Shown: positions 46,772-57,079, counted from the first letter of the stretch. The stretch: 64,000 nt of DNA from CBDEGK01 sp965237855 (GCA_965237855.1 CBDEGK010000005.1:1-64000), one strand, 5' to 3'. A program made the numbers and translations. Notes: generated by a model from the sequence alone, not told the origin.

Positions 46772-49700
46772 CTAGGGTATACAGGAACCCGGTTGGGTAA
46801 ACAGAACGTCTGCATAGGCTGCTAAGAGAGCGTCATCGAGCGTCGTCAGGTCTGCGCAAAGAATATTGTCATTGCCGGTCAAGTCAATCGTAACCGGGTT
46901 GATCAGGTCGAGCAGAGAATTGATGTTGGTAATAGCGCCGCCACTCAGATCGACATCTTCCAATAGCGTGTTTTCGTCGAGGTCGCTGATATCCGTCAGC
47001 GTACTGTTACTGCTGAGGTCCAGGGTTTCGAGGGCGGTCAGGAAACGGAAGTTTGCCGTGTCCGGAAGAGAGTTGCCGGACAGGTTGAGGTCCTCCAGCT
47101 CAACCACCCCGATGATGCCTGTAGTGGTAAAAATGCTGTTGCCACTCAGGTCAAGGGATTCGATGAGATCCAGGTATTCGAGGGGGCTGCCACTGACCAG
47201 GGAGTTGTTCGACAAATTCAAAGACGTCAGTGAATACAGCGCGGGCAGGGGAAACCGGCCCAGGTCGTTGAAGTTGGTCAGAGAGTTATTGGCGAGGTTG
47301 AGATTTTCCAGGTACTCAAAATACTGTAGACCGGCAACAGTGGTGATTCCAAGGCTTGAACAATCGAGGCCGGTAAGCTCATCGGTGTTGGTCATGGCGC
47401 TGGTAGCCGTGGTCACACAAGTCTGCAGATTGGCATCGCTGATTCCCGCAAGCAAACCCGCGATCGCTACCGGACTGCGGCAGGAGGAGGGTTCAACCAG
47501 GTTTCCGATTCCCCCAGCAATAGCAGTCTCCAGGGTGCTGATATCAGTGCAGTCGGCGTTGAAGCCATCTCTAATGCTGATAAACGTATTGATGTGCGGC
47601 AGCAATGGATCAAGATCGGAGATAGCCAGGTTGTAGTCGAGAGTCAGTGAGGCCACCTGGGTCAGTGTGTTTAACGGTGATAGATCGGAGAAGGCGTTAC
47701 CCTGGAGATTGAGCACTGCCAGCGAGGATGCTGCCGCGAGGGTTTCCAGCCCGGCGATAGATTTCAGGTGGCTGTCTATCAAGTACAGGCGCTCAAGATT
47801 GACCAGCCCACTCAGGTCGCCAATGGTTTGCAACTTGCCGTCGGATATTTCCAATTCAATCAAGTTACTGAGAAGGCCCAGCGAACTTATGCTGGGGAAG
47901 GGCATGCCCCGCAAGCGTAGGTACTGCAAGTTGCTCATGCTGGCCAGGGGGCTGATATCGGTAACCGGCAGGCCTAGCAGGAATAAATCTTCCATTGCGG
48001 TCAGATCGGCGAGCGCTGATATATCGCGGAACTTGCTGTCGAAAATTTCCATGAAGGTCAAACTGGTGTGTCCACTCAAGTCCGGGAAGGTGGAGGCCTC
48101 AACATCGTGCAAGGTCAGCGCCACCAGCTTGGTCCAGTTGCCCAGGGCGCTAATGTCGGTAAACGGATTGTTCTCGCTGATAAAGGTTTCCAGATTAACC
48201 AGGGTGGCCAACGGTGTCATATTGGTGAGGCCATTGTTCTGAATATCCAGGTACTCAAGGCGGGTTAGCCCCGCCAACAAACTCAGGTCATCAGCTAACA
48301 AGTTGGTTCCTATATCCAGGGTTTCCAGGTAGACCAGGTTCTCGATACCAGCCAGGTCGGCCACGTCAGCGTCTTCACAGATAAGCGAGGTATTCCTGCG
48401 CACGTCGGGATAGAACAGGCCGTTGACGCAACCCAGCAGTTTGGTATCGGTAAACTCATTGGCGGTGATGAGGTCAGCGATCAATATTGTGCCGCCACAG
48501 GGATAGGGCTCGTCGATGAAGGCGGCGGGAAAGGTGTCCGCCAGGGTATCCAACTGGGTGCAGGGAATACTGGTACTACCGCTCAGTAACACCTGGAATA
48601 GAAGGTCCAGGGTGAACAAGGACGCAATATTGGTGACGCCAGTGTTGTTTCTCAAATCTACAAACAACAGTTGATCCAGATCGGTGAGGGGGGTCAGGTC
48701 GGTCAGCGAATTGGTGCGGGTGAACAGGTACTGCAGCTGAGTCATGCCAGCGACAAAATTGATATCCAGCAGACCGTTTTCACTAACATCCAGCACTTGC
48801 AGGCCGGTAAGTGGCGATATATGTGCGGGGGTGATCGAGGGCAAATCTCGTGCATACAGCGCCACCAGGTCATTCAGTGAGCTGAGAACACTGAGATCGG
48901 TGACACCGGTGCTGCTGACATCCAGCTCAATCAAGCGGGTAAAGTTGCTAACCGCGCTGATATCCGCCAGGTTGAGATTGTTGGACAGGAACAGCCGTTC
49001 CAGGTTTACCAGCGGTGCAAGTCCGCCGATGCCGGTGAACACCCCGTAGGCGATATCCAGTTCCTCGAGGTTGGTGAGGCCGCCGAGGATGGTTATATCA
49101 GCATCGCTGATATCTACCCGGCTCACTACCAGCTCAGTGAGCCCGGTAAAGCTGGCCAGTTGTGAAATCGGCACATTGTCATCGTTATCGAGGTTGAGTA
49201 TGTCGAGACCGGGCAGTAGTAGCAGTGGTGATATATCGGTTAGCTGGGAGTTGAAAGAGATATCCAGTTCTACCAGGTTGGGGAAAACATCGAGGCCCTC
49301 GACACTGAAGAGGCTCTCAGAGCGACAATCCAGCATCACCACTTCATTGACAAAGGTTATACCCTGGTCGACCGCCTCGCTTTCCACACACTCATCCAGT
49401 TCCGCATCGGTAAAACCGACCACCTTAATGCTGGGGATGGGCTGGAAGATCTGGGCGGGGCGGCCATTGCTGGTATATTCAAATAGCTTGATGTTTTCCA
49501 GGCTGCCACCGCTGCTGATATTGCCGATGACCTGCAGGTCCCCGTGGCCCTGGTAGTGACCAATATTGGGCGTAAACAGGCAGTCCTCATTGGATTCGCA
49601 GAGGCCGTCCTCGTCACCGATACCGTCGCCCATTAATTCCGAGGCGTTGCGCAGGAACGTGCTCTGGCACACACCGCCGTTGTACTCTGATCCCAGAACG

Positions 49701-52651
49701 ATAGCATCGCAGTCCGCCTGGCTGGTGGGGCTGGTGACATCCCAGGTATGGGTCACCGTGTCGTTACCGTCGGGTAGGGGAAGTATGCCGCGGATGGTAT
49801 TGTCCGCCGAGCTCAGGCTCCAGTCCCAGATACGGCAGGTCTCACCACTGTTTTCACAGGCTTCATCGTGATCATTCTCTGGGAAGATGCTACCGTCCAC
49901 GCCCCAGCCGCGGAACTTGTTTTCGAAGCTGCCCCAGTCGCTGATGCTAGTGAAGGAGGATGTGCCATTGCTGTCGGAAGCGTTGATCGATTCGTCCATA
50001 TCCACCTTGCCGACAAAGGCGTTCTGCAAGGTAAACCCAAAACTGGTGAGTGTGGCGTCGGAGCCGTTCTGGGGGGCACAACTTTTATCTGCCAACCCCG
50101 CGCTGGAGTTGGCCGAGCAGCTGCGGGCTCGGTTATCAGTAACCTTGAGAACACCGCTAAAGTAATTGTTGGCACCGCTGGTATTGACCCCGTAGCTGTT
50201 GTGGTGGGCCGACGCCAGATTGACAGCGGTCAGGTCGTGACTGCTGGAGAAGTGGATGCCGTAGCCGTTGCCGTTTACTGCGACTGCATTGGTGACGACG
50301 GAAAAATCACTGCCCGACAGGTAGGTGCTGTAGCTTCTGTTATTGGCGGCAGTGCTGTTTACCAGCCTCGTGTTATCGCTGCTGGAGAGATTGATACCGT
50401 AGTTGTCAGCGGCTGCCACTGTAACGTTGACCAGGGTGGCATTGGCGCTACTACTGAGATACAGGCCGTCGCTGTCGATGTTGCTGAGGAAGGCATCGAC
50501 CACGGTTGAATTGGGGGAATTGGATAAGTAAATGCCGTAACTGCCGCCGTGGTAGATCTGCGCCTGGCTGATCCTGGAGCCGGGTGATGAGATTAGGCGG
50601 ATGGAATCGCTGGCAATATCCTCACCGTGAAATTTCTCAATAATTACCCCTGGCGAACTCGAGGCGTAGAAGCCGTAGTTCGCGATGTTCTTGTTAATCG
50701 AGAGATCGTAAAAGCGATTGTCATTTGAGGCATTCTGCATATCAACTGCGCGATTGCGGATGTTGTTCAGAGTGATATGTGAAAAGGCATTGTTGGCGGA
50801 GCCGGTGCTAATCTCCATGCCATACTCACCACCGTTTGAACTGCTGGTCATGGTCAGGTTGCGCACCACAGAAAAATTCACCCCATCCCAGCGCATACCG
50901 GCATCTTCCTGATAGGGGTCCATTGCCCCTTCGATCCACAGGAACTTGCGGCTGTCGGCGGAGATGATATAGGAAATCACGTGGGGGATATCGAGACGGG
51001 CATCGGCGCCGGACTGCATGACCCCCGGTTCAAACACTAGCGCCACACTGTCACCGGCTATCACGTAATCAGCCCCGGCATCCACGGTAACCACGTAGAC
51101 GGTGCCCGGTGGGTTGACGCTGCCGCCATCATTGTCGACAGTTACCGGATTACCCCACCAGACACTGGCTGAGGTGGTGTCAGTGCCGCCCGGCCCGCTG
51201 GTAGTCACGCTAATGGATTTCCAGGCGGGTGTGCCGCTCCAGTCAATCAGGTCGGACAGGAATACCCCCTCCGCCAGCCCGCTGCTGATGACCCGAACCG
51301 TGCCGCCGGCGTCGTCACAGATCCACTCAAAGGCGGAGAGACTGTCAAATGCGGAAACCCCACTGCAGCTGCTGGCACTGGACAGGTACACCACGCGTTT
51401 TTCACCGCCGTGTATGCAGGCATCATAGCCACCGGTCTCAGAGCCGGTGCAGGGGCTGTCACTGGCGTCATAGGGGGAGGTGCCATCGGCAACCACATAA
51501 TCATTCCAGTTGGTGCCATTACTGATATAGAGGGGAGAACCCCCCCCACAAACCACGATGACGTTATTGACCGATTCGGTGCCGGCGGTGCCGCTGCCGT
51601 TGAGTAACGTGCAGGTCTGGCTAGGGGAGCTCGGTTGACTGGCTATAGTGACCGAGTAGCTGCTTCCCTCCACCAGGAAATTGGGGAAAACAAAGGAACC
51701 GCTCTCGTTGATGGCCAGGCTGGTCCCATTAAGTTCCAGCTCCAGGCCGCTGCCGGAGAGGCCCACTACAGAACCGCTTAACGTAGTGGGATTTTCCAGA
51801 AACACCACGGTGCTCTCATAGGCGTTGAAATTGTTGTTGCGAAAGCGCAGCAGGGCGTCGACGAAATGCAGGTTGCCGGGCAGGCTCACAGTGACGCTGT
51901 TTACCAGTAAGGTGATGGGCGTAGATTGGTCCATGCCGTCGAGATTGCCATCGGCCATGTCGCGGATCAGGGCGTCTATGATTGTGAAATTGGGCGCCGG
52001 CAAGCCCAGTTGAATCGCTGCGCTGTTGGCCAGGTTGGCCGCTGCCCCCAACATCAGAGCATGGTTGAGGGAAGCGTCACTGGCGCCGCCGGCGGGGTTG
52101 ACCGGGTCGGCAGGGGGTACAGTGACAACGTCCAGTCCCCATTCGTTCGCGGCGATAGTGCGGGCGGCATCGAATACATCCAGGAAATCTGATCCGTTTG
52201 TGTCATTGCGGGCGCGATAGAGAATGGCCGCTGAAAAAGGGGTAATGGCAATCGTCGATTCAGTTACAGGCAGCAGTGCCTCGAAGCCCTCAGCCGAACT
52301 GAAACTGATAGTTCGAATCCCCAATTGATCTGACTCGTCCCTGAAAATGCCGCCGCTGGTTTTTGCGATCAGTGGATTGCGCGGGGATGGGAGCGTGACG
52401 GTAAAGGAGCCATCGGCGGCTGTCGTGGCTGTCGCAACCGGGCTGCCCGTAACAAGGCCGTAGTTATCCACTTCGTAGAATTCAACGGTGGCGCCAGAGA
52501 GAGGCCCCTTACTGGCTGTGCCGGATACAGTACTGGTAGAACTCTGTGCGGCCACCGCGACTGTTCGCTGGTCGACAGAAGCCTGCCCGCCACCCCCGCC
52601 ACAGGCGAAGAGGTGCAGAAGCAGGAGGACACAGAAACCAAATCTTGCCAT
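46772..52651 (-). CDS. giant lipoprotein with parallel beta-helix and leucine-rich repeats
   Basis: 1959 residues. Lipobox LFAC (FCVLLLLHLFAC, then five Gly) predicts a lipid anchor. Next come a transthyretin-like/carboxypeptidase-regulatory repeat (VSGTASKGPLSGATVEFYEV), a helical domain, and a right-handed beta-helix region at about residues 600-850 of NosD/PbH1 type (NYGINLSSSDNTRLVNSTAA). Residues about 1075-1959 hold three blocks of internalin-like leucine-rich repeats (LTDISPL, LEELDIAYG). Each block opens with a similar Cys-containing cap (DAELDECV, DTKLLGCV, DANLQTCV). Probably surface-exposed and adhesive or glycan-binding (inference). ATG 52651 precedes the signal; TTG 52657 is an alternative. 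Confidence 0.85.
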   Translation of the reverse strand: MARFGFCVLLLLHLFACGGGGGQASVDQRTVAVAAQSSTSTVSGTASKGPLSGATVEFYEVDNYGLVTGSPVATATTAADGSFTVTLPSPRNPLIAKTSGGIFRDESDQLGIRTISFSSAEGFEALLPVTESTIAITPFSAAILYRARNDTNGSDFLDVFDAARTIAANEWGLDVVTVPPADPVNPAGGASDASLNHALMLGAAANLANSAAIQLGLPAPNFTIIDALIRDMADGNLDGMDQSTPITLLVNSVTVSLPGNLHFVDALLRFRNNNFNAYESTVVFLENPTTLSGSVVGLSGSGLELELNGTSLAINESGSFVFPNFLVEGSSYSVTIASQPSSPSQTCTLLNGSGTAGTESVNNVIVVCGGGSPLYISNGTNWNDYVVADGTSPYDASDSPCTGSETGGYDACIHGGEKRVVYLSSASSCSGVSAFDSLSAFEWICDDAGGTVRVISSGLAEGVFLSDLIDWSGTPAWKSISVTTSGPGGTDTTSASVWWGNPVTVDNDGGSVNPPGTVYVVTVDAGADYVIAGDSVALVFEPGVMQSGADARLDIPHVISYIISADSRKFLWIEGAMDPYQEDAGMRWDGVNFSVVRNLTMTSSSNGGEYGMEISTGSANNAFSHITLNNIRNRAVDMQNASNDNRFYDLSINKNIANYGFYASSSPGVIIEKFHGEDIASDSIRLISSPGSRISQAQIYHGGSYGIYLSNSPNSTVVDAFLSNIDSDGLYLSSSANATLVNVTVAAADNYGINLSSSDNTRLVNSTAANNRSYSTYLSGSDFSVVTNAVAVNGNGYGIHFSSSHDLTAVNLASAHHNSYGVNTSGANNYFSGVLKVTDNRARSCSANSSAGLADKSCAPQNGSDATLTSFGFTLQNAFVGKVDMDESINASDSNGTSSFTSISDWGSFENKFRGWGVDGSIFPENDHDEACENSGETCRIWDWSLSSADNTIRGILPLPDGNDTVTHTWDVTSPTSQADCDAIVLGSEYNGGVCQSTFLRNASELMGDGIGDEDGLCESNEDCLFTPNIGHYQGHGDLQVIGNISSGGSLENIKLFEYTSNGRPAQIFQPIPSIKVVGFTDAELDECVESEAVDQGITFVNEVVMLDCRSESLFSVEGLDVFPNLVELDISFNSQLTDISPLLLLPGLDILNLDNDDNVPISQLASFTGLTELVVSRVDISDADITILGGLTNLEELDIAYGVFTGIGGLAPLVNLERLFLSNNLNLADISAVSNFTRLIELDVSSTGVTDLSVLSSLNDLVALYARDLPSITPAHISPLTGLQVLDVSENGLLDINFVAGMTQLQYLFTRTNSLTDLTPLTDLDQLLFVDLRNNTGVTNIASLFTLDLLFQVLLSGSTSIPCTQLDTLADTFPAAFIDEPYPCGGTILIADLITANEFTDTKLLGCVNGLFYPDVRRNTSLICEDADVADLAGIENLVYLETLDIGTNLLADDLSLLAGLTRLEYLDIQNNGLTNMTPLATLVNLETFISENNPFTDISALGNWTKLVALTLHDVEASTFPDLSGHTSLTFMEIFDSKFRDISALADLTAMEDLFLLGLPVTDISPLASMSNLQYLRLRGMPFPSISSLGLLSNLIELEISDGKLQTIGDLSGLVNLERLYLIDSHLKSIAGLETLAAASSLAVLNLQGNAFSDLSPLNTLTQVASLTLDYNLAISDLDPLLPHINTFISIRDGFNADCTDISTLETAIAGGIGNLVEPSSCRSPVAIAGLLAGISDANLQTCVTTATSAMTNTDELTGLDCSSLGITTVAGLQYFEYLENLNLANNSLTNFNDLGRFPLPALYSLTSLNLSNNSLVSGSPLEYLDLIESLDLSGNSIFTTTGIIGVVELEDLNLSGNSLPDTANFRFLTALETLDLSSNSTLTDISDLDENTLLEDVDLSGGAITNINSLLDLINPVTIDLTGNDNILCADLTTLDDALLAAYADVLFTQPGSCIP

Positions 52652-52735
52652 CGCCAACGCCCTGGCGGGCCGCGCCCGCGGAGAGTCCCACAGTATTGTC
52701 TAAAGTATAGACGATGCGGGGTGTGGCAATACCGC

Positions 52736-53278
52736 CTACAGCATCTGCTTGGGCATGGAAAAGATGTCCTGCAGCAGGGGCTCAAAGGATTCCAGGCTGT
52801 CGACTTCAAAATCCGGGTCGAAGGCGGGGGCGTCCCACTCATCCACCAGCTTTGCCGCCAGCGAGTACCAGCTCTCATCGACGTACTTGTCTCGCAAGGT
52901 TGTGCTGGCGCCGAGATAATCGAAATAGTGAGCACCCTGGAATTCCTGATGGTGATAGATTGCGTGATAGGCGTCTTCAGACACATAGGGCCGCATAAGC
53001 TCCGCAGCGATCGCCCCGTGATTGGGAATGTTTACCGCCTTACCCACGTCGTGCAGCAGGGCAATAGCCACTTCTTCATCAGCTGCCCCGGCCTGGCGCG
53101 CCAGGGTGCCGGTCATCAGGCAGTGTTGTAATTGATCGCAGGCAAAACCGAGAGTGACCTGCTCCAGGCTGCGCAGCATATCCATCAGGTGGGCGGGGGT
53201 TTTGGTAAAATACTCCGCGTGCTCCGCGCCAATTACCGCCCAGTCGTCAGCGGTACCGTCTTGCATTCGAGTAAACAT
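52736..53278 (-). CDS. HD-domain phosphohydrolase
   Basis: 180 residues with the HD motif LLHDVGKAVNIPNHG, a preceding His (LQHCLMTG) and later YHAIYHHQEF, giving the metal ligands of the superfamily. Related to proteins annotated as HD-domain hydrolases near phosphonate or inositol oxygenase families; substrate not known. 12 bases downstream of the LysE gene on the same strand. Confidence 0.85.
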   Translation of the reverse strand: MFTRMQDGTADDWAVIGAEHAEYFTKTPAHLMDMLRSLEQVTLGFACDQLQHCLMTGTLARQAGAADEEVAIALLHDVGKAVNIPNHGAIAAELMRPYVSEDAYHAIYHHQEFQGAHYFDYLGASTTLRDKYVDESWYSLAAKLVDEWDAPAFDPDFEVDSLESFEPLLQDIFSMPKQML

Positions 53279-53290
53279 GTGAGGTGCCTC

Positions 53291-53899
53291 TCAGAGATTC
53301 AAGGGGGCCAACACCGGGTACAGTGACATCACCAGCAGCGCGGCCATGCAGACATTGAATGCTACCAGTCGACGCGAGCTGGTCAATAGGCGTCTGATTT
53401 GCTGACCCAGCACGGCCCAGAGGCTGACGCAAGGCAAATTGATGGTGCCAAACACCAGTGCCACCAGCGTAACCGCGCCCAGCGTCTGTGAGGAGGAGTA
53501 CACCGTCAGCGCGGTAAGGGCCATGGTCCAGGCCTTGGGATTCACCCACTGAAACAGCACCGCCTGCATAAAGGTCATGGGTTTGCGGCTGATCAGTTGG
53601 GCGTCGTCGCCGGGCGCTGCGGCGGTGGCAATCTTCCAGGCCAGGTAGAGCAGGTAAATTACACTGAAGACCTTGAGGATGGTGTAACTCATGGGCCAGG
53701 CGTCGAATAGCTGGATCAGGCCAATGCCCACCAGCACTATCATCAGGGTAAAGCCGATGCCCACCCCCAGCATATGCGGCAGTGTCAGGCGAAAACCGAA
53801 ATTTGCCCCGGAGGCCATCAGCATCAGGTTGTTAGGCCCCGGGGTGATGGAGCTGACCAGGGCGAATAGCGCCAGTCCTGTGAACATTTCGTATGTCAT
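53291..53899 (-). CDS. LysE-family amino-acid exporter
   Basis: 202 residues with five or six membrane helices and the LysE/RhtB signature SSITPGPNNLMLMASG near the N-terminus, followed by GFTLMIVLVGIGL and QWVNPKAWTMAL. Exports an amino acid or related metabolite. Divergent from the Lrp/AsnC regulator, the classical arrangement of such exporters with their regulator. ATG 53899. Confidence 0.92.
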   Translation of the reverse strand: MTYEMFTGLALFALVSSITPGPNNLMLMASGANFGFRLTLPHMLGVGIGFTLMIVLVGIGLIQLFDAWPMSYTILKVFSVIYLLYLAWKIATAAAPGDDAQLISRKPMTFMQAVLFQWVNPKAWTMALTALTVYSSSQTLGAVTLVALVFGTINLPCVSLWAVLGQQIRRLLTSSRRLVAFNVCMAALLVMSLYPVLAPLNL

Positions 53900-53933
53900 G
53901 GCGCAATTATGAGGAATAAGGCGTGCAAGGTGC

Positions 53934-53968
53934 TTGCATATTTGTGTTCATACGACGAATATTTGCAA
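53934..53968. promoter_or_regulatory. putative Lrp/AsnC operator region
   Basis: In the 72-bp divergent region, ATATTTG occurs at 53938-53944 and 53959-53965, 21 bp (two helical turns) apart, framed by TTGCA (53934) and TGCAA (to 53968). Spaced repeats are typical of Lrp-type binding. Predicted from pattern only. Confidence 0.35.
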
Positions 53969-53971
53969 CAT

Positions 53972-54424
53972 ATGACCAAAATAGACCGACATAACGAAAA
54001 AATATTGCAAGAGCTGTTGGAAAACGGCCGTATCAGCAATACCGAGCTGGCCGAGCGGGTCGGCTTGTCGCCCTCATCCTGCCTGCGCCGGGTGCAGGAA
54101 CTGGAGCGCAGCGGCATTATCCAGGGCTATCGGGCTATTCTCGATGCCACCGCCCTGGGTATCGGATTTACCGCCTATATCGCCGTGGGTTTATCCGATC
54201 ACACCAAGGCCTCCCAGGAGGCCTTTGAACAATCCATTATCGGTTCACCGGAAGTGCGGGAATGTCACAACATCACCGGGGTTTTCGAGTACCTGCTGCG
54301 GGTGGAGGTGGCCGACTTGCCTGCCTACAAGATTTTCCATACCGATGTGTTGGGTACGCTGCCGCAAGTGAATTCCATCACCACTTATGTGGTGATGGGT
54401 TCACCCAAGGACAGTCGTGCCTGA
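53972..54424 (+). CDS. Lrp/AsnC-family transcriptional regulator
   Basis: 150 residues: an N-terminal HTH (IDRHNEKILQELLENGRISN, LAERVGLSPSSCLRRVQELE) and a C-terminal RAM domain (VRECHNITGVFEYLLRVEV) for amino-acid sensing and octamer assembly. ATG 53972 is the canonical start; the frame upstream is not conserved-looking. Likely controls the divergent LysE exporter in response to its substrate. Confidence 0.93.
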   Translation: MTKIDRHNEKILQELLENGRISNTELAERVGLSPSSCLRRVQELERSGIIQGYRAILDATALGIGFTAYIAVGLSDHTKASQEAFEQSIIGSPEVRECHNITGVFEYLLRVEVADLPAYKIFHTDVLGTLPQVNSITTYVVMGSPKDSRA

Positions 54425-54431
54425 ATCAAGC

Positions 54432-55403
54432 TCAGCTGGCGAGGCGGTAAAAGCTGCTGGCAGCATTGTGAAACAGTAGATCCTGATCCGCCGTGGAATA
54501 ATCCGCCGCCATCAGTTTGAAGGCATTCCACAGGTCGGTGTAACGGCAGTTACGCTTGTCCACCGGGAAGTTGGATTCGAACATACAGCGTTCCGGGCCA
54601 AATTGTTCAATGGCATAGCGGTGATAGCGCCCGGTTGCAGCGACGATCTCTTCCGCGGCCAGGGGTTCAGTGAGGCCGCGGAAGCCATTGATCGGCATCA
54701 GGATGCCGCCCAGCTTGGCGTAGACATTCGGACATTGCGCCAGTGCGGCACTATCAATTCGCCACTGCTCGAAAATTTCGTCCTGCTTGCCGGCATAGGG
54801 ACCGATGCCCAAAGGCCCGCCAAAATGGTTGAGAACGATAGCTGTATCGGGAAAGGCGCTGGCCAAATCGGTGAGCTCTGGAATCTGTGGGTGAAACAGC
54901 CAGGCCTCGAAGCTGAGCCCGCGCGGGGCCAGCTCCGCGAAGCCCTGGCGGAAGTCATCGCGCAGGAACAAGTGCTCGGGTGGATCGACATGAGACTTGC
55001 GAATGTCCGGACTGGGGTCAAACGCCGCCGCATGCCGAATGCCCCGGAAGCGCGGACTGGCATTCATGTGCTCATCCAACACGCGGCCGACGGCCTCGCC
55101 CAACAATAAATTGGCAAAGCTGACAATACCTGCGCACACCGCGGTCTCAATTTCTGGGTCTGCTGCGGCGGCCTCGGCGACCACCTGGACGAACTCGGTT
55201 TCTCCCACGGGCGCCAGCGCTTCATCGCCGCTGTCCCGGTACTCGCTGGCACATTCCACGAATACGGTGCTGACTATATTGTGCCCGCCGCAGAGATCAT
55301 CCATGAGATGTTCCAGCAAATAGGGTCGCTCGTCGTGGTGCCACAAATGATGATGCGGGTCACAGATGGGGCGGTGGGGATCGAGGATAGCTATTTCTGT
55401 CAT
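54432..55403 (-). CDS. amidohydrolase (PF04909, TIM-barrel)
   Basis: 323 residues starting with ICDPHHHLW, the metal-binding entry of amidohydrolase-2 enzymes; GIRHAAAFDPS, IVLNHFGGPLG and MFESNFPVDK are the later barrel motifs with His and Asp ligands. Such enzymes hydrolyse lactones or decarboxylate acids. It starts nine bases after the dehydrogenase stop, suggesting a shared catabolic pathway, for example oxidation of a sugar or alcohol then lactone hydrolysis (inference). Confidence 0.88.
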   Translation of the reverse strand: MTEIAILDPHRPICDPHHHLWHHDERPYLLEHLMDDLCGGHNIVSTVFVECASEYRDSGDEALAPVGETEFVQVVAEAAAADPEIETAVCAGIVSFANLLLGEAVGRVLDEHMNASPRFRGIRHAAAFDPSPDIRKSHVDPPEHLFLRDDFRQGFAELAPRGLSFEAWLFHPQIPELTDLASAFPDTAIVLNHFGGPLGIGPYAGKQDEIFEQWRIDSAALAQCPNVYAKLGGILMPINGFRGLTEPLAAEEIVAATGRYHRYAIEQFGPERCMFESNFPVDKRNCRYTDLWNAFKLMAADYSTADQDLLFHNAASSFYRLAS

Positions 55404-55412
55404 AGGTGACTC

Positions 55413-56930
55413 CTACTCGGCCACCAGGCGCACGATCTGGCCTCCCGTTTCATGCTCCAACAACAGGTAGATGGCACCGTCGATGCCGGTTTCTATATCG
55501 CGGATGCGCGCCAGGTTCTTCAGTACCACTTCCGAATGAACCAGTTTGTCACCGTCGAGCACGACGCGGTACAACTCGGTCGCCTTCAAGGAGCCAATCA
55601 AGGCGTTGCCCTGCCACTGTGGAAACTGACTGCCCTGGTAAAAAATGAAACTGGAGATAGCCGGTGCCGGGGTGAAATCCACCACCGGTTGTTCGATGTC
55701 CGCCAGGTCAAACTCAATGCGGAGCACATCGCCGTACTGCACCGGCGTGCCATCGTAATCGAGCCCTTTTGAGGTCAATGGCCAGCCATAATTTTTACCC
55801 GCCTTTAACAGGTTCAGCTCATCGCCACCGCGAGGCCCCATTTCGGTGGCCCATAACTGGTCGGTGGCAAAGTTGTACTCCAGGCCCTGTTGGCTGCGAT
55901 GGCCATAAGTCCAGGTACTGGCCATGGCGCCGACCACATCGACGAAGGGGTTGTCTGCGGGAATACGCCCGTCGTCGTGCAGGCGGTGGGATTTGCCACA
56001 GGGGGTGGCCAGGTCCTGGATGCCGCCGAAATTGCTGCCACACTTCATGCCCACACTGAAATAGAGATAGCCCTGGTCATCAAACGTGAGCCGGCCGGCG
56101 GCACCGGTGTCGGGCACCACAGAATAGAAGTCTTTATCGAGTCGCCAGATATCCTCCTGGTCTACCCAGGCACCGTTGCGAATGCGACCGCGAATGAGCG
56201 TGTTCATGCTAACCGGCAACAATCCACAATCACTGCAACGATCGGTGTAGTGCAAGTAAATCCAGCCGTTCTCCTGATAGTTAGGGTGAGGGACGACGTC
56301 GAGCAGCCAACCGAGGCCATACGCTATCTTGTACATATCGATTTCATCATCGTAGGCCTTGGGCATCCCACTTATCGGCGGCGACAATTCGCCATCAGGG
56401 GATACCATGCGCATGGCCTTGGTTTTCTCAGTAACCAGGATGCTTCCATCAGGCAGTGGTGCGATGGAGAAAGGCTTGGGGTCGATGCCGGTGGCCACGA
56501 CCTCCACCCGGAAGTCGTGAACTTCACTGCTGACCGTGGCCTGTGGCAAAGCCAGAGGTTTGTCGACCTTGAAGTCGGTAAACACGCGATCCACCCGGCG
56601 CTCGGCAATATAGATGGCCAGCTGTTTGATGTCGGTATCCGACAGGGTCTCGCGCCAGGATGGCATGCCTTTTTCTGGAAAGCCGTTGGCTATATTGTTT
56701 TGTAAGGCCGCCATACTGTCGCCGTAACGCAGGTCGGTACCGACCAGTGGCGGTCCCAGGCTGGGCGTGCCTTGCAGCTTGTCTCCGTGGCAGGTGCTGC
56801 ATTCGCTGGTATACAAACCCTCGAAGGGATCAAACTCAGACGGGTTATTGATTTGATATGCAGCGAAGAGCGCGATGCCCGCCACCGGAACTATTATGAC
56901 GGCCAGGGTGACAAAGGTTTTACGCAACAT
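55413..56930 (-). CDS. cytochrome c domain fused to PQQ-type sugar dehydrogenase
   Basis: 505 residues: an N-terminal anchor helix (FVTLAVIIVPVAGIALFAAY), a class I cytochrome c domain with CSTCH at 44-48 and a likely Met ligand in EKGMPSW, then a six-bladed beta-propeller of the GDH/sorbosone dehydrogenase family (LPDGSILVTEK, YGHRSQQGLEYN, WATEMGPRGGDELNLLKAGKN shown in parts). It would oxidise a sugar or alcohol in the periplasm and pass electrons to its own haem. ATG 56930, divergent from the DUF3604 gene. Confidence 0.88.
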   Translation of the reverse strand: MLRKTFVTLAVIIVPVAGIALFAAYQINNPSEFDPFEGLYTSECSTCHGDKLQGTPSLGPPLVGTDLRYGDSMAALQNNIANGFPEKGMPSWRETLSDTDIKQLAIYIAERRVDRVFTDFKVDKPLALPQATVSSEVHDFRVEVVATGIDPKPFSIAPLPDGSILVTEKTKAMRMVSPDGELSPPISGMPKAYDDEIDMYKIAYGLGWLLDVVPHPNYQENGWIYLHYTDRCSDCGLLPVSMNTLIRGRIRNGAWVDQEDIWRLDKDFYSVVPDTGAAGRLTFDDQGYLYFSVGMKCGSNFGGIQDLATPCGKSHRLHDDGRIPADNPFVDVVGAMASTWTYGHRSQQGLEYNFATDQLWATEMGPRGGDELNLLKAGKNYGWPLTSKGLDYDGTPVQYGDVLRIEFDLADIEQPVVDFTPAPAISSFIFYQGSQFPQWQGNALIGSLKATELYRVVLDGDKLVHSEVVLKNLARIRDIETGIDGAIYLLLEHETGGQIVRLVAE

Positions 56931-57079
56931 ACAATGAGGGCCTGATAGGTCAGTTTGTTATTTTGTGCTCAGGATTCTCCCACAGAGGTGCCCCGCGCAA
57001 CAATGCCATGGTTTTCATTCGCTCATTACGCGCAAGCGACCTACACTGAGACCAATAATATGCCTGCCTGGAGTACTCC

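Noticed and set aside
49868..50509. Long plus-strand frame opposite the giant lipoprotein
   Set aside because: The minus strand has clear beta-helix repeats and signal; this is a composition shadow.
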